Source of the DNA: an uncultured Lysobacterales bacterium
Lineage (GTDB): Bacteria > Pseudomonadota > Gammaproteobacteria > Xanthomonadales > SZUA-36
NCBI GenBank assembly: GCA_937927755.1
Contig: CALBDB010000054.1
Coordinates: 1-49,093 of the forward strand
Length of the DNA stretch: 49,093 bases
Direction of reading: 5' to 3'
Of this stretch, positions 7,865 to 16,906 are shown one piece after another; position 1 is the first letter of the stretch, and every line of letters starts with the position of its first letter. A model generated the notes under the pieces. The model saw only the letters and a program-made list of their open reading frames with translations, ran no database searches and had not been told where the DNA came from. The position numbers were made by a program, and so were the translations under genes.

Positions 7865-10641
7865 ATCCTTCGGACTTTCCGCTGCAAAATGCCTGCGGAT
7901 GCTGCAATGGAATTGAAGCCCGGTCACCGGTGTTGATCCAAAATCGGCCTGGTTTGTCAGCCGTTGCCTACCGGATTGGCGACCATGCCGACGTACTCGC
8001 CAGCATGCTTGCCCGCCTTTCCTCACAGGACTACCCGGCCTTGTCTCAGCTGCGTACACGCGATAAGGACGATTTCTCCATTGCCTTGCTGGACGCCTAT
8101 GCCGGAATGGCCGACGTTCTCTCTTTTTACCAGGAACGCACCGCCAATGAATCCTGGCTGCGCACCGCACGCGAACGGTTCTCACTGCAGGAAATGGCAC
8201 GCCTGATTGGTTACCGCCTTAATCCCGGGGTTGCGGCGGAAACCTGGTTGGCCTTCACCGTGGAAGAAGCCGACGGTGCACCGGAGAAAGTCAGGCTCGA
8301 TACGGGTACCCGGGTGCAAAGCGTACCGGGACAGGATGAGAAGCCACAGACCTTTGAAACCGTCGAGAAATTTACTGCCAGACCCGACTGGAATTCAATC
8401 GCCGTCCAATCCAGTATCCCCTGGCAACCGCAAAAGGGTGACAGGGATCTTTTCCTGTCCGGCACGAATCACAATCTCCAACCTGGAGATGTGATACTGA
8501 TTGTCGGCGAACATCGCCGTCTTAACCCCGGTAGCGAGCGCTGGGACGCACGTATGCTGGACAAGGTGGAAGTCGATAGCGCGAATGATCGTACCCGTGT
8601 TGTTTGGAGTCGTGGCCTGGGGCATAGCGCACCAAGCACCGATCCGGCCGGAAGCGGCATCGATGTTTACGTTTTCCGCCAGAAAGCCTCTCTGTTTGGC
8701 CACAACGCGCCCGACCCGCACGTGTTTCCCACCTCCGGCACGGGAATCAACACCTTGTATAACGCTACCACCTTCATCTGGAACAAATTCAGTATTCAGA
8801 ACAACCAGATAGACCTGGATGCCGCATACGACAAAATCGTCGCCAAAAGTTGGCTCCTGCTGGTCTCCAATGAGGATTTTAACAACGACGCACTACCTGG
8901 CTACGTCGAACTGTACCGCGCCCAAAAGGTTTCCATCCAGTCGCGTAGCGATTTCAGCCTGAGCACCAAGATCACCCGGGTTAAACCTGATACCACCGAG
9001 CACCTGGATCGTTACGAACTGCGTGAAACACGGGTCTATGCCCAAAGTGAATTATTGCCAACACTGCGCCGGCCCCTGGTTTATCCGGTATTCGGTGATA
9101 CCCTGCCTTTGGCTCAGCTCATCGTGGACCTGGAGCCGGGCAAAGCCTTGGCGGTTAGTGGCAAAAAGGCCCGTATCGGCATTGATGCCAATAACCTGTT
9201 GCTCCACCTGGATGACGGGAATGTCAGGGCCCTGAACGTAAACGACTCGCTGCAACTGATATCTGCACCAGCCAAGCGTGCCGGCGGCGCAGTCTCACCC
9301 CTGACACCGGCAGAGTTCGGAGAGATCCTGATCAGGGAAGCCCCTTCAAGTCTGCGCCTCAGGCTCATGGACCGCGATGGCGCAATGGGCACTCTGGATG
9401 CCGAAACAGACCAGATTTTGCTATTGAGTCCCGAAAAGGAAGACAGCATTGTCAGTGAGATCATATTCATTGCCGATAACCCGATGGCGGTGAGCAATGA
9501 CCCCGATCACACCACCATTGACTTGGCTAGCGAGTTGACCAATGTTTACGACCGCAGCACGGTGAGCATTGCAGCAAACGTTGCGCGCGCAACACACGGC
9601 GAAACCGTGCACCAGATTCTTGGCAACGGTGATACACGACTGAGCCACCAGAATTTCGGCTTGAAACATGCGCCACTTACTTTTGTCCGTGCCGATAACG
9701 AAAGCGGTGCCGAGGCGACTTTGGATGTGCGTGTCAACGACATCGCCTGGCACGAGAAACCAACCCTGTATGGTGCGGGACCGGGCGACCACAGTTACGT
9801 GGTGCGGGTAGATGAGGATGATTCGGCAAGTATTCGTTTTGGGGACGGCCAGAACGGCGCACGGCTTCCGAGCGGCCAGGAAAATGTTCGAGCCAGTTAT
9901 CGAAAAGGTATCGGCATTGCAGGAAACCTCAAGACTGGTCAGTTAAGCCAACTGATGACGAGACCGCTGGGCTTGAAGGAGGTCAGCAACCCGATGCCGT
10001 CCAGCGGTGGAGTTGATGCCGAGGCTGCGGAAGAAGCTCGAAATAACATGCCGCTGGGAGTCCGTACTCTCGGCAGGGCTGTTTCCCTGAGGGATTATGA
10101 AGATTTTGCCCGTGCCTACACGGGTATCGCCAAAGCGCAGGCTCGCGTTCTCGACATTCATGGCATTCGTACTATCTTCATCACCGTAGCGGGTAACAAT
10201 GCTGCACAGCCACAATCGGGCGGGCCGGAATTGAGCAGGCTGCTTGCGTCGCTACGACAAAGTAGTGATCCATTGGTCGCCTGCGATGCCGCTCCGTACA
10301 ACAAGGCATACTTCAAGCTGGCTCTGCGCTTCAAGCGGCAGCCTGATCACCAAAGTGACATTGTGCTGGCGGCGGTCGAGGCTGTTTTGCGCCAGGCCTT
10401 TTCTTTTGACGCCTGCGACTTCGGCCAAATCGTGTCCCGATCCGAAGTGATCACTGTCGTCCAGAATGTGCCCGGTGTGGTGGCTGTCGATGTGGACTAT
10501 TTTTACCGTGGCACAACGCAGACACTGGAGGATCGCCTCGGCCCGGCCGCAGCTACGGTTGATCTGAACGGCGATGGAGTAGCAGCCGAACTGCTATTGC
10601 TGGATCCCGGACCACTGGATTACCTGGAGGAGATGCCATGA
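7861..10641 (+). CDS. Putative baseplate assembly protein 2 (gp6/J-like)
   Basis: The 926-residue product is a second, divergent member of the same large wedge family, again starting in a 4-base overlap. It begins with a cysteine cluster (NACGCCNGIEA at residues 11-21), typical of this subfamily, then IQNRPGLSAVAYRIGDHAD and the core helix block (DDFSIALLDAYAGMADVLSF, then YQERTANESWLRTARERF) at about residues 60-110. A long beta-rich insertion follows. Near residues 730-760 is the C-terminal J block (LGVRTLGRAVSLRDYEDFAR). The two paralogues probably form a heteromeric wedge, as T4 gp6/gp7 or Afp11/Afp12 do. The CGCC motif could bind metal or form a disulphide after release; that is inference. 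Confidence 0.86.
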   Translation: MNPSDFPLQNACGCCNGIEARSPVLIQNRPGLSAVAYRIGDHADVLASMLARLSSQDYPALSQLRTRDKDDFSIALLDAYAGMADVLSFYQERTANESWLRTARERFSLQEMARLIGYRLNPGVAAETWLAFTVEEADGAPEKVRLDTGTRVQSVPGQDEKPQTFETVEKFTARPDWNSIAVQSSIPWQPQKGDRDLFLSGTNHNLQPGDVILIVGEHRRLNPGSERWDARMLDKVEVDSANDRTRVVWSRGLGHSAPSTDPAGSGIDVYVFRQKASLFGHNAPDPHVFPTSGTGINTLYNATTFIWNKFSIQNNQIDLDAAYDKIVAKSWLLLVSNEDFNNDALPGYVELYRAQKVSIQSRSDFSLSTKITRVKPDTTEHLDRYELRETRVYAQSELLPTLRRPLVYPVFGDTLPLAQLIVDLEPGKALAVSGKKARIGIDANNLLLHLDDGNVRALNVNDSLQLISAPAKRAGGAVSPLTPAEFGEILIREAPSSLRLRLMDRDGAMGTLDAETDQILLLSPEKEDSIVSEIIFIADNPMAVSNDPDHTTIDLASELTNVYDRSTVSIAANVARATHGETVHQILGNGDTRLSHQNFGLKHAPLTFVRADNESGAEATLDVRVNDIAWHEKPTLYGAGPGDHSYVVRVDEDDSASIRFGDGQNGARLPSGQENVRASYRKGIGIAGNLKTGQLSQLMTRPLGLKEVSNPMPSSGGVDAEAAEEARNNMPLGVRTLGRAVSLRDYEDFARAYTGIAKAQARVLDIHGIRTIFITVAGNNAAQPQSGGPELSRLLASLRQSSDPLVACDAAPYNKAYFKLALRFKRQPDHQSDIVLAAVEAVLRQAFSFDACDFGQIVSRSEVITVVQNVPGVVAVDVDYFYRGTTQTLEDRLGPAAATVDLNGDGVAAELLLLDPGPLDYLEEMP

Positions 10642-12668
10642 GCAGCAGCGCTGAAACCCTCTACCAGCGGTTGCCCGCGATCCACCGTGTACGCGACGCG
10701 GAACAGGGTTATCCACTACGTGAATTGCTGGGTGTGATTGCCGAACAGGTAGCGGCAATGGAGGAGAACCTGGAGCAACTTTACGACGACCAGTTCATTG
10801 AAACCTGCGCCCAGTGGGTGGCCCCGTACATCGGCGACCTGATCGGCTACCGCACATTGCACGGCGTCGTGCCGGGAGTGGCATCACCACGCGCTGATGT
10901 TGCCAACACCATCCGTTATCGACGCCGCAAAGGCACTGCATCCATGCTGGAGCAAGTGGCACGGGATGTCACCGGCTGGCCGGCACGGGCGGTGGAGTTC
11001 TTTCAGTTGCTGGGCTGGACCCAATACATGAATCATCAGCGCAAGCGGGCTCAATACGCGCCCGATCTGCGTGAATGGCAACGCTTGCAGTGGCTTGATA
11101 CTCCCTTTGACAGTATCGCCCATACGGCTGAAGTGCGGCGCATCGAAACCGGTTCCGGGCGCTATAATATCCCCAATATCGGCCTGTACCTTTGGCGAAT
11201 TCGGTCTTTCCCCCTGAGCCGTTCGCCAGCCGTGGCAGATCCCGCTCTGGGTGGTGGTTTATTGTTGCGCTTTAACCCGCTTGGCGCCGATATGCCGCTC
11301 TACAACAAGCCCGAGACCGAGGAAGAAGTCAGCCATCTGGCCGAGCCTGCCAATGTACCCTTGGCTCTGGATCGGCGCTGGCTCAAAGCTCATCTCGATC
11401 AGCACTACGGCACTGATAAAAGCATTCTGCTGGAACAGGCAGCCGCCAACCCGCTGGATCCACCCCAGGTGATTCCCGAAAGCAACATCTGCATCTGCAA
11501 TCTGAGCGACATCAAGGACGGCGGCGGCAACGTGATTGGCTGGGCGCATCAGCCAGCACCAGGTTCAGGCAAAGTTGCAATCGACCCGGTGCTCGGGCGA
11601 ATGGCATTTGGCGATCTTCCGGCCACCCCGGTACTTGCTACTTTTCATTACGGTTTCACCAGCGCCATCGGTGGCGGTGAATATGATCGTGCGGCATCAA
11701 TGCGGACTACTCCGGATCAAACGGTAGGTGTTGGCGATCCACTACAAGCGGCTTTGAATACAGTTCAAGGTGGCGGCACGGTCGAGGTAACTGACAGCTA
11801 TCGGTATCTACAAACACCAACGATAAAGATCGATCCCGGCGCCAGCGTTACGCTGCGCGCCGCAGATGAGGCACGACCCCTGCTACTGGCAAGTGGCGCC
11901 ATCAATCTTGACATGGGAGCTGAGTCGACCCTGATCCTGGATGGCTGGCTCATCAGTGGCGGCATGTTGACGATGGCTGATTTTGGCGATGACGAACCGC
12001 GCAAGCTGATTTTGCGAGACTGCACACTGGTGCCTACTACCGATCACCCGGCACTGTCGGTCGCACACGCGTTTGCTGACGTGGAACTGATCCGCTGCAT
12101 CACAGGGCCCTTGCACCTGGCCCCCGATGCCGAAATCGCGCTGAAAGATTGCATTATTGACGCGACCGGTTCTGAACAAATTGCCGTTCGCGGCCCGGGT
12201 CCGGACGATTTGTTGGCGGCAGGAAGTATGACACTGGAGAGTTGTACGGTCATCGGCAAAGTCCACACTCGCCAGTTGACACTTGCCAGCGATTGTATTT
12301 TTGTCGCCCAACTGGTCTCAGGTGGGGACAGCTGGACTGCCCCTCTTTGGGTGGAACGCCGTCAGGCAGGCTGTGTTCGCTTTTCATTCGTTCCAAGGGA
12401 CTCCCGGACGCCGAGACGCTATCACTGCCAGCCGAAAACAGGCGATCTGCAAACCCGGCCGCACTTTACCTCGCTACGCTATGGCGACGCGGCCTACTGT
12501 CAACTGCGCGAGGTGACACCCGACAGCATCCGTAGCGGCGCTCACGATGAAAGCGAAATGGGCGTATTACACGGACTTTATCAACCCCAGCGAGAGACCA
12601 ATTTAAGGGTCAGGCTGGATGAATATATGCGGTTTGGCCTGGATGCAGGCATTTTCTACGCAAGCTGA
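10638..12668 (+). CDS. gpI-like tail/baseplate protein with beta-helical C-terminal extension
   Basis: The 676-residue protein has an N-terminal gpI/TIGR02242-like tail domain: ETLYQRLPAIHRVRDAEQGY, LRELLGVIAEQVAAMEENLE, then QWVAPYIGDLIGYRTLHGV and RYRRRKGTASMLEQVARDVT at residues 5-110. This domain tethers fibres or wedges to the baseplate. From about residue 355 the sequence changes to a right-handed beta-helix style (LQAALNTVQGGGTVEV, then many short strands with LRD, LKD and LESC turns), ending in a mixed domain. It overlaps the preceding gene by 4 bases behind a GGAGGAG site. A gap of 66 bases, with no feature seen, separates it from the next gene. The extended C-terminus may form part of a spike or fibre network. 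Confidence 0.8.
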   Translation: MSSSAETLYQRLPAIHRVRDAEQGYPLRELLGVIAEQVAAMEENLEQLYDDQFIETCAQWVAPYIGDLIGYRTLHGVVPGVASPRADVANTIRYRRRKGTASMLEQVARDVTGWPARAVEFFQLLGWTQYMNHQRKRAQYAPDLREWQRLQWLDTPFDSIAHTAEVRRIETGSGRYNIPNIGLYLWRIRSFPLSRSPAVADPALGGGLLLRFNPLGADMPLYNKPETEEEVSHLAEPANVPLALDRRWLKAHLDQHYGTDKSILLEQAAANPLDPPQVIPESNICICNLSDIKDGGGNVIGWAHQPAPGSGKVAIDPVLGRMAFGDLPATPVLATFHYGFTSAIGGGEYDRAASMRTTPDQTVGVGDPLQAALNTVQGGGTVEVTDSYRYLQTPTIKIDPGASVTLRAADEARPLLLASGAINLDMGAESTLILDGWLISGGMLTMADFGDDEPRKLILRDCTLVPTTDHPALSVAHAFADVELIRCITGPLHLAPDAEIALKDCIIDATGSEQIAVRGPGPDDLLAAGSMTLESCTVIGKVHTRQLTLASDCIFVAQLVSGGDSWTAPLWVERRQAGCVRFSFVPRDSRTPRRYHCQPKTGDLQTRPHFTSLRYGDAAYCQLREVTPDSIRSGAHDESEMGVLHGLYQPQRETNLRVRLDEYMRFGLDAGIFYAS

Positions 12669-12734
12669 AGTGAAGAAAATCATGCACCAGGACAAAGCGG
12701 TACTAACAGTAGAACTGGCAACAGGAGAACACCC

Positions 12735-15700
12735 ATGAGTGGTGACTATAGCCGACATCGTTTTAATCCCCGCAATCATTACGCCGGGGTCAAGATGCAA
12801 CAGGGTCGCGTCCAACTGGACGCCGACTGGAACGAATGGACAGACCTTATCGACCGCCACGCACGTGCGGAAACTGTCGATACCTTTGGTGTCTTTCCAT
12901 CGGCCGGTATCGGCGGCGTGGCAGTGGTATCACCACAAACACCCGATGCATTCCGGATTGAAGCCAGTGGCGGCAACCTGAGCATCGGACCGGGGCGAAT
13001 GTACGTCGACGGCCTGCTCGCAGAAAACTTTGGCGATGATAATGGACCACAAAATTTTGACCGGGTATTGGCTGAGCTAAGCGGTCAGAATCCCGTCAGC
13101 TATATGCAACAGCCCTATCACCCAGCGCCGGATAATCTGCCCACAGGTGGCCCACACCTGGCATACCTGGAAGTCTGGCAGCGTGAAATTAATCATCTGC
13201 AACGCCCTGACCTGGTAGAAAAAGCAATCGGTGTCGATACCACTACCCGTACACAGACAGTTTGGCAGGTACGTCTGCTGGAGAATATCAGCAGCAGTAT
13301 TACCTGCAGCAGTCCCGATGCCGATCTGGGTCTTTCCTGGGAAGAAATAATCACGCCTTCAGCAGGCCGGCTTACCAGTCGTGACGTAGGCGTGCCACCT
13401 GACTCCGACCCCTGTGAATTACCTCCCAGCGGTGGTTATCGTGGCCTGGAAAACCAGTTATACCGTATCGAAATCCACCATGGCGGCGATATTGGTGACG
13501 CTACCTTTAAATGGTCGCGTGACAATGCCAGTGTTGCGGCCAGCGTGGTGGAAGTGGTCTCTGCGACCAAGTTGAAGCTGGCCAGCCTGGGCCGTGATTC
13601 GGTATTGCGCTTCAACACCGGCGACTGGGTCGAAATTGTTGACGACTGGTACGAACTTTCCGGCGCAGGCGGCAACCCTAAGCAGCGTATCGGTGAGATT
13701 CGCAAGGTCACGGTTGACGATGCCAGCCAGACCATCAGCTTCAGCCCCGCCTTACCGGCCAGCCTTATTCCTGCTGAGTCTGGTGATAACACCCTGGAAA
13801 AACGCCATCTGCGCGTTATTCGCTGGGATCAGAAGGGCGTGGTGCGTGACCAGGCTGATAATGTAATCGTCGACCTCGATGCCCCTGGCAGCCAGGGATT
13901 AATCCCGGTACCGGCGGCTGGAACCTGGGTAACGTTGGAAAACGGAGTCCAGGTCCGGTTCGATCTCGATCCCGCGGCCGGAAGTTTTCGCTGTAACGAC
14001 TTTTGGAATATTGCCGCCCGGACTGTGGACGCCTCGGCAGAACACCTGTCTGAGGCGCCACCGCAGGGCATTCACCGTCACTACACCAGGCTGGCATTGC
14101 TTACATTTCCAAATGGCGAAACCGACTGCCGAAAACACTGGCCGCCCGATTGCGACGGTGGTTGTTGCACTGTCACGGTCAAGCCAGGTGATGACATACA
14201 AGCAGCGATTGATTCCCTGTCGGCAATCGGTGGGTGCGTTTGCATCAAGACCGGTCTGCATGAAATCACCAACCCACTGAGAATCGAAAATTCAAATATC
14301 ATGATGCACGCTGAAAGCGCAGGTGCGCGCATCCGTCGCAATAACGGCGCCAGCGTCCTGCAGGTCGAAAGTCCAAAGGGCGCTACGCTAGAGAACGTGA
14401 CCATCCAGGGGGTTCGCTTCGAGACAGTTTCGGATTCAAACGCCAGGGACCGGCATCCGCTGATCATGGTATTCAGTAACCGCTGCAGCAATTTCCGCCT
14501 GGAGGACTGTGTGTTGCTGCCGGACAGGTTCAACTTTGTCACCGGTGTATGGATTGGCAGTCTGCAGGGTGGATCGATCGAACGGTGCGAGATCGGCCCT
14601 CTCGGTTTAGGTATATGGGTCTCATCCGAATCGACCGGTCTGGACGTCTACGACTGCAATATATATGCCGACTACTTTGATGGTGTTGACGCAGGATCGG
14701 TTGGCATCTGGCTAGAGGATGCTTACAAGCGGTCGCGAATTGAACGCAACGACATCAGAAATTTTATGAGTGGTGTTTACATCAATCGCGCCCAAATTGG
14801 CGACCCACCGGTATCCGGGGCGAATGGAAGCACTGTGATCGGTAACCGGATCATGCGTAACAGTAATGTTGGTGGTTCTGACGATAACCAGCATCTTTTC
14901 GCTATCGAATATGCGGCTTCCCACGGAACAGTCAGTGACAACATCCTGGATTATGCATCTGCGGCTTACGGGGGAATACGGGTTACCGGCCGCCATGTGC
15001 TTATCGAAAATAACCGCCTCAATAGTCATTTGAAGGGGGGCTCTGACGGAACTGGACCCCTGCCACTAGGTATCCAGTTGGGCTATGTCACGGAAGATGT
15101 CGCCGGACCCGGAGATGGCGGGATGATTTGCGGCAATATTTTGAAGGGCACACAGGACGGAATAATTACCGTGGGTGCTGGCCGGGCGAAAATCACAAGT
15201 AACCAGATTGAAGGGGGCGAAGCCATGGCCCGCTATGGTATCGCCACCGTTAACGGCGATGATATTGAAATCGCTGAAAATGACTCGGTGAGAACTGCTT
15301 TTGCGCTGAGCCTGGGTAACGGCGAAAACTGCAGCTTAACAGGAAATCGCGCAGACGATGGCCGCCTGGGAGTTTTGGCGATCCAGCAAGCCGGGCTGTC
15401 TGTGCACGGCAATAGAGTTACAAACCAACGCAACGGCGGCATGATGCTTGCCTCCGTTGCAGGGCCGACATCCATCACTGAAAATCGCATCGAAGCATGT
15501 GGATTCGAGGGGCTGGGTACACTCGGCGCAACCGGCATCCTGATGATGGGCGCCGCTGGACATGTGCACATCGGTTCATGCGAAATCATCGATACCGGCG
15601 TATCACCTGACCAGTCCCAGGTTAAACAGCCCGCTTACGGAATTTTCGGCCTGTATTGGCTTGAATGCCTGGTGCAAAGCAACAGGGTGAGCTACGTCAA

Positions 15701-16142
15701 TCCAGCGCTGGAACAGCGGAATCAAAAAGCGGAAGACCGCGCGTTGTGGCTTATAGGTTTCCTGGATTATCAAGTAACCGACAATCTCCGCTTTGGCTTC
15801 GCCGCGCAGGTTCTCGACAACAAGTTCACCGGACCCGGCAGATCCCATCTGGTTGAGTTTCAGCAACAGCAGTTGAGTGACAGAGCGTTTCTACGATTTG
15901 AACGGATAACTTTCAGCAATAACTATTGCTGGCACTGGAGCGTTGCTGCGGATGATTCTGCCGGTACCGTTTCGCTGCACGGACATCGTGCGATCGTCAT
16001 GGGAAACCACGTCAAGGCAAACACCAATATACCCTCGTTCAATTTTAATGGTATGAGCGGTGTCTACCTTGGTAACGATGCCACCGGGCCAGTCACCGGT
16101 TTCTCGGACTTCCCCACTCCGTCGAGCAACTTTAATCGTTAA
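12735..16142 (+). CDS. DUF6519-domain protein with long right-handed beta-helix (eCIS spike/fibre candidate)
   Basis: At 1135 residues this is the largest complete gene of the locus. The N-terminal ~460 residues match the DUF6519 family of eCIS loci: a SGDYSRHRFNPRNHYAGV start, then MQQGRVQLDADWNEWTD. A Cys-rich junction (GGCCTVTVKPGDDIQAAIDS) opens a pectate-lyase-like right-handed beta-helix from about residue 475 to 1000, shown by regularly spaced coils with asparagine turns (SDNILD, ENNRLN, TSNQIEGG, TGNRAD, HGNRVT, TENRIE). Such helices bind or cleave polysaccharides, so a host-surface adhesin or depolymerase role is plausible but unproven. The ATG at 12735 follows an AGGAG site. No signal peptide is seen, as expected for a particle assembled in the cytoplasm. 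Confidence 0.8.
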   Translation: MSGDYSRHRFNPRNHYAGVKMQQGRVQLDADWNEWTDLIDRHARAETVDTFGVFPSAGIGGVAVVSPQTPDAFRIEASGGNLSIGPGRMYVDGLLAENFGDDNGPQNFDRVLAELSGQNPVSYMQQPYHPAPDNLPTGGPHLAYLEVWQREINHLQRPDLVEKAIGVDTTTRTQTVWQVRLLENISSSITCSSPDADLGLSWEEIITPSAGRLTSRDVGVPPDSDPCELPPSGGYRGLENQLYRIEIHHGGDIGDATFKWSRDNASVAASVVEVVSATKLKLASLGRDSVLRFNTGDWVEIVDDWYELSGAGGNPKQRIGEIRKVTVDDASQTISFSPALPASLIPAESGDNTLEKRHLRVIRWDQKGVVRDQADNVIVDLDAPGSQGLIPVPAAGTWVTLENGVQVRFDLDPAAGSFRCNDFWNIAARTVDASAEHLSEAPPQGIHRHYTRLALLTFPNGETDCRKHWPPDCDGGCCTVTVKPGDDIQAAIDSLSAIGGCVCIKTGLHEITNPLRIENSNIMMHAESAGARIRRNNGASVLQVESPKGATLENVTIQGVRFETVSDSNARDRHPLIMVFSNRCSNFRLEDCVLLPDRFNFVTGVWIGSLQGGSIERCEIGPLGLGIWVSSESTGLDVYDCNIYADYFDGVDAGSVGIWLEDAYKRSRIERNDIRNFMSGVYINRAQIGDPPVSGANGSTVIGNRIMRNSNVGGSDDNQHLFAIEYAASHGTVSDNILDYASAAYGGIRVTGRHVLIENNRLNSHLKGGSDGTGPLPLGIQLGYVTEDVAGPGDGGMICGNILKGTQDGIITVGAGRAKITSNQIEGGEAMARYGIATVNGDDIEIAENDSVRTAFALSLGNGENCSLTGNRADDGRLGVLAIQQAGLSVHGNRVTNQRNGGMMLASVAGPTSITENRIEACGFEGLGTLGATGILMMGAAGHVHIGSCEIIDTGVSPDQSQVKQPAYGIFGLYWLECLVQSNRVSYVNPALEQRNQKAEDRALWLIGFLDYQVTDNLRFGFAAQVLDNKFTGPGRSHLVEFQQQQLSDRAFLRFERITFSNNYCWHWSVAADDSAGTVSLHGHRAIVMGNHVKANTNIPSFNFNGMSGVYLGNDATGPVTGFSDFPTPSSNFNR

Positions 16143-16177
16143 TATCAACACCGGACGGACCGGTAGGAGAATATCAG

Positions 16178-16678
16178 ATGGCTAACAGGACAATTGCCCA
16201 GGTTTTGAAACTGCATGACAAGGTTGTGGATTCAATCAGCACCCAGCTGGACTCGGCCGGTAGACCCAAACCAGTCGACCAGGCTTTCTTCATTAATCAA
16301 AAGACAGAAAGGCTGGGGGCGATGAAAGCACGCCTGGATGATGCCAAGAGGGACAAGCAGGAAGTAATCAAGCGTATGAACCTCCAGCTTGAGACTTTGA
16401 ATAAAAGAATAGAACGCCTGGAGGCAGAAATAGATGCTGACAAGAGAAACCTGGAAAACAGGCCCGTACCAGTGGACCCCACCCCGCGCAGACGGGATAG
16501 GCTATCGGTTCGTAATGTCAGGGGGATTGGTGAGGTTGCGGAAGCTCGATTGAAAGAAAACGGAGTCACCACGACAACCCAATTGGCAAGAATGGATAAA
16601 GCCCGGCTTGCGGCGATACTTGGTGTTTCCGAAGTTCGGGCTGCAGAGTTTATCAAGGCTGCAAAGTTGATACGTTAA
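16178..16678 (+). CDS. Coiled-coil plus helix-hairpin-helix protein closing the eCIS operon
   Basis: The 166-residue product has two parts. Residues ~35-95 form a charged coiled coil (MKARLDDAKRDKQEVIKRMN and LETLNKRIERLEAEIDADKR). After a proline-rich linker, residues ~110-166 carry a tandem helix-hairpin-helix module (VRNVRGIGEVAEARLKENGV, then TTTTQLARMDKARLAAILGV and a final AAEFIKAAKLIR helix) like the DUF4332/HhH domains of DNA-binding proteins. It starts 36 bases after the spike gene behind a strong TAGGAGA site, so it is probably in the same operon. A DNA-binding HhH module is not a standard structural element of eCIS; it might be cargo, an assembly factor or a protein-protein adaptor using the HhH fold. 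Confidence 0.8.
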   Translation: MANRTIAQVLKLHDKVVDSISTQLDSAGRPKPVDQAFFINQKTERLGAMKARLDDAKRDKQEVIKRMNLQLETLNKRIERLEAEIDADKRNLENRPVPVDPTPRRRDRLSVRNVRGIGEVAEARLKENGVTTTTQLARMDKARLAAILGVSEVRAAEFIKAAKLIR

Positions 16679-16850
16679 CCGTTCTGCGAGCTGTTCAGCC
16701 CTACCCTTGTCCTGATCAACTGGACCAGTTAATACGGGCAGGTCGCAGCGGGGCACAAGCGCGAGGCAGGATAGGTTAAATCCATATATTAATGGTTAAT
16801 AGACACGCCGGTGGAATCGGTTAGGTTTTGCCAACTTGTGGCCAACAGAT

Positions 16851-16878
16851 AAAAAAGGCGCGATCAATCGACCGCGCC
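16851..16878 (-). terminator. Intrinsic terminator of the TonB-dependent receptor gene
   Basis: On the - strand a GGCGCG/CGCGCC stem (arms at 16873-16878 and 16857-16862) with a 10-base loop is followed directly by six T residues (16856-16851). It lies 29 bases past the receptor stop codon. The rest of 16679-16850, between the eCIS operon and this site, shows no gene. Confidence 0.8.
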
Positions 16879-16906
16879 CTGATATGTCTAGCACTTGGCC
16901 GCGTTA

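Noticed and set aside
1-16678. Prophage or type VI secretion system
   Set aside because: No capsid, terminase, integrase, lysis, TssB/C or TssJLM genes are seen, and the DUF6519, CGCC-type gp6 and split hub set is the eCIS pattern. The left side is not visible, so this is not final.
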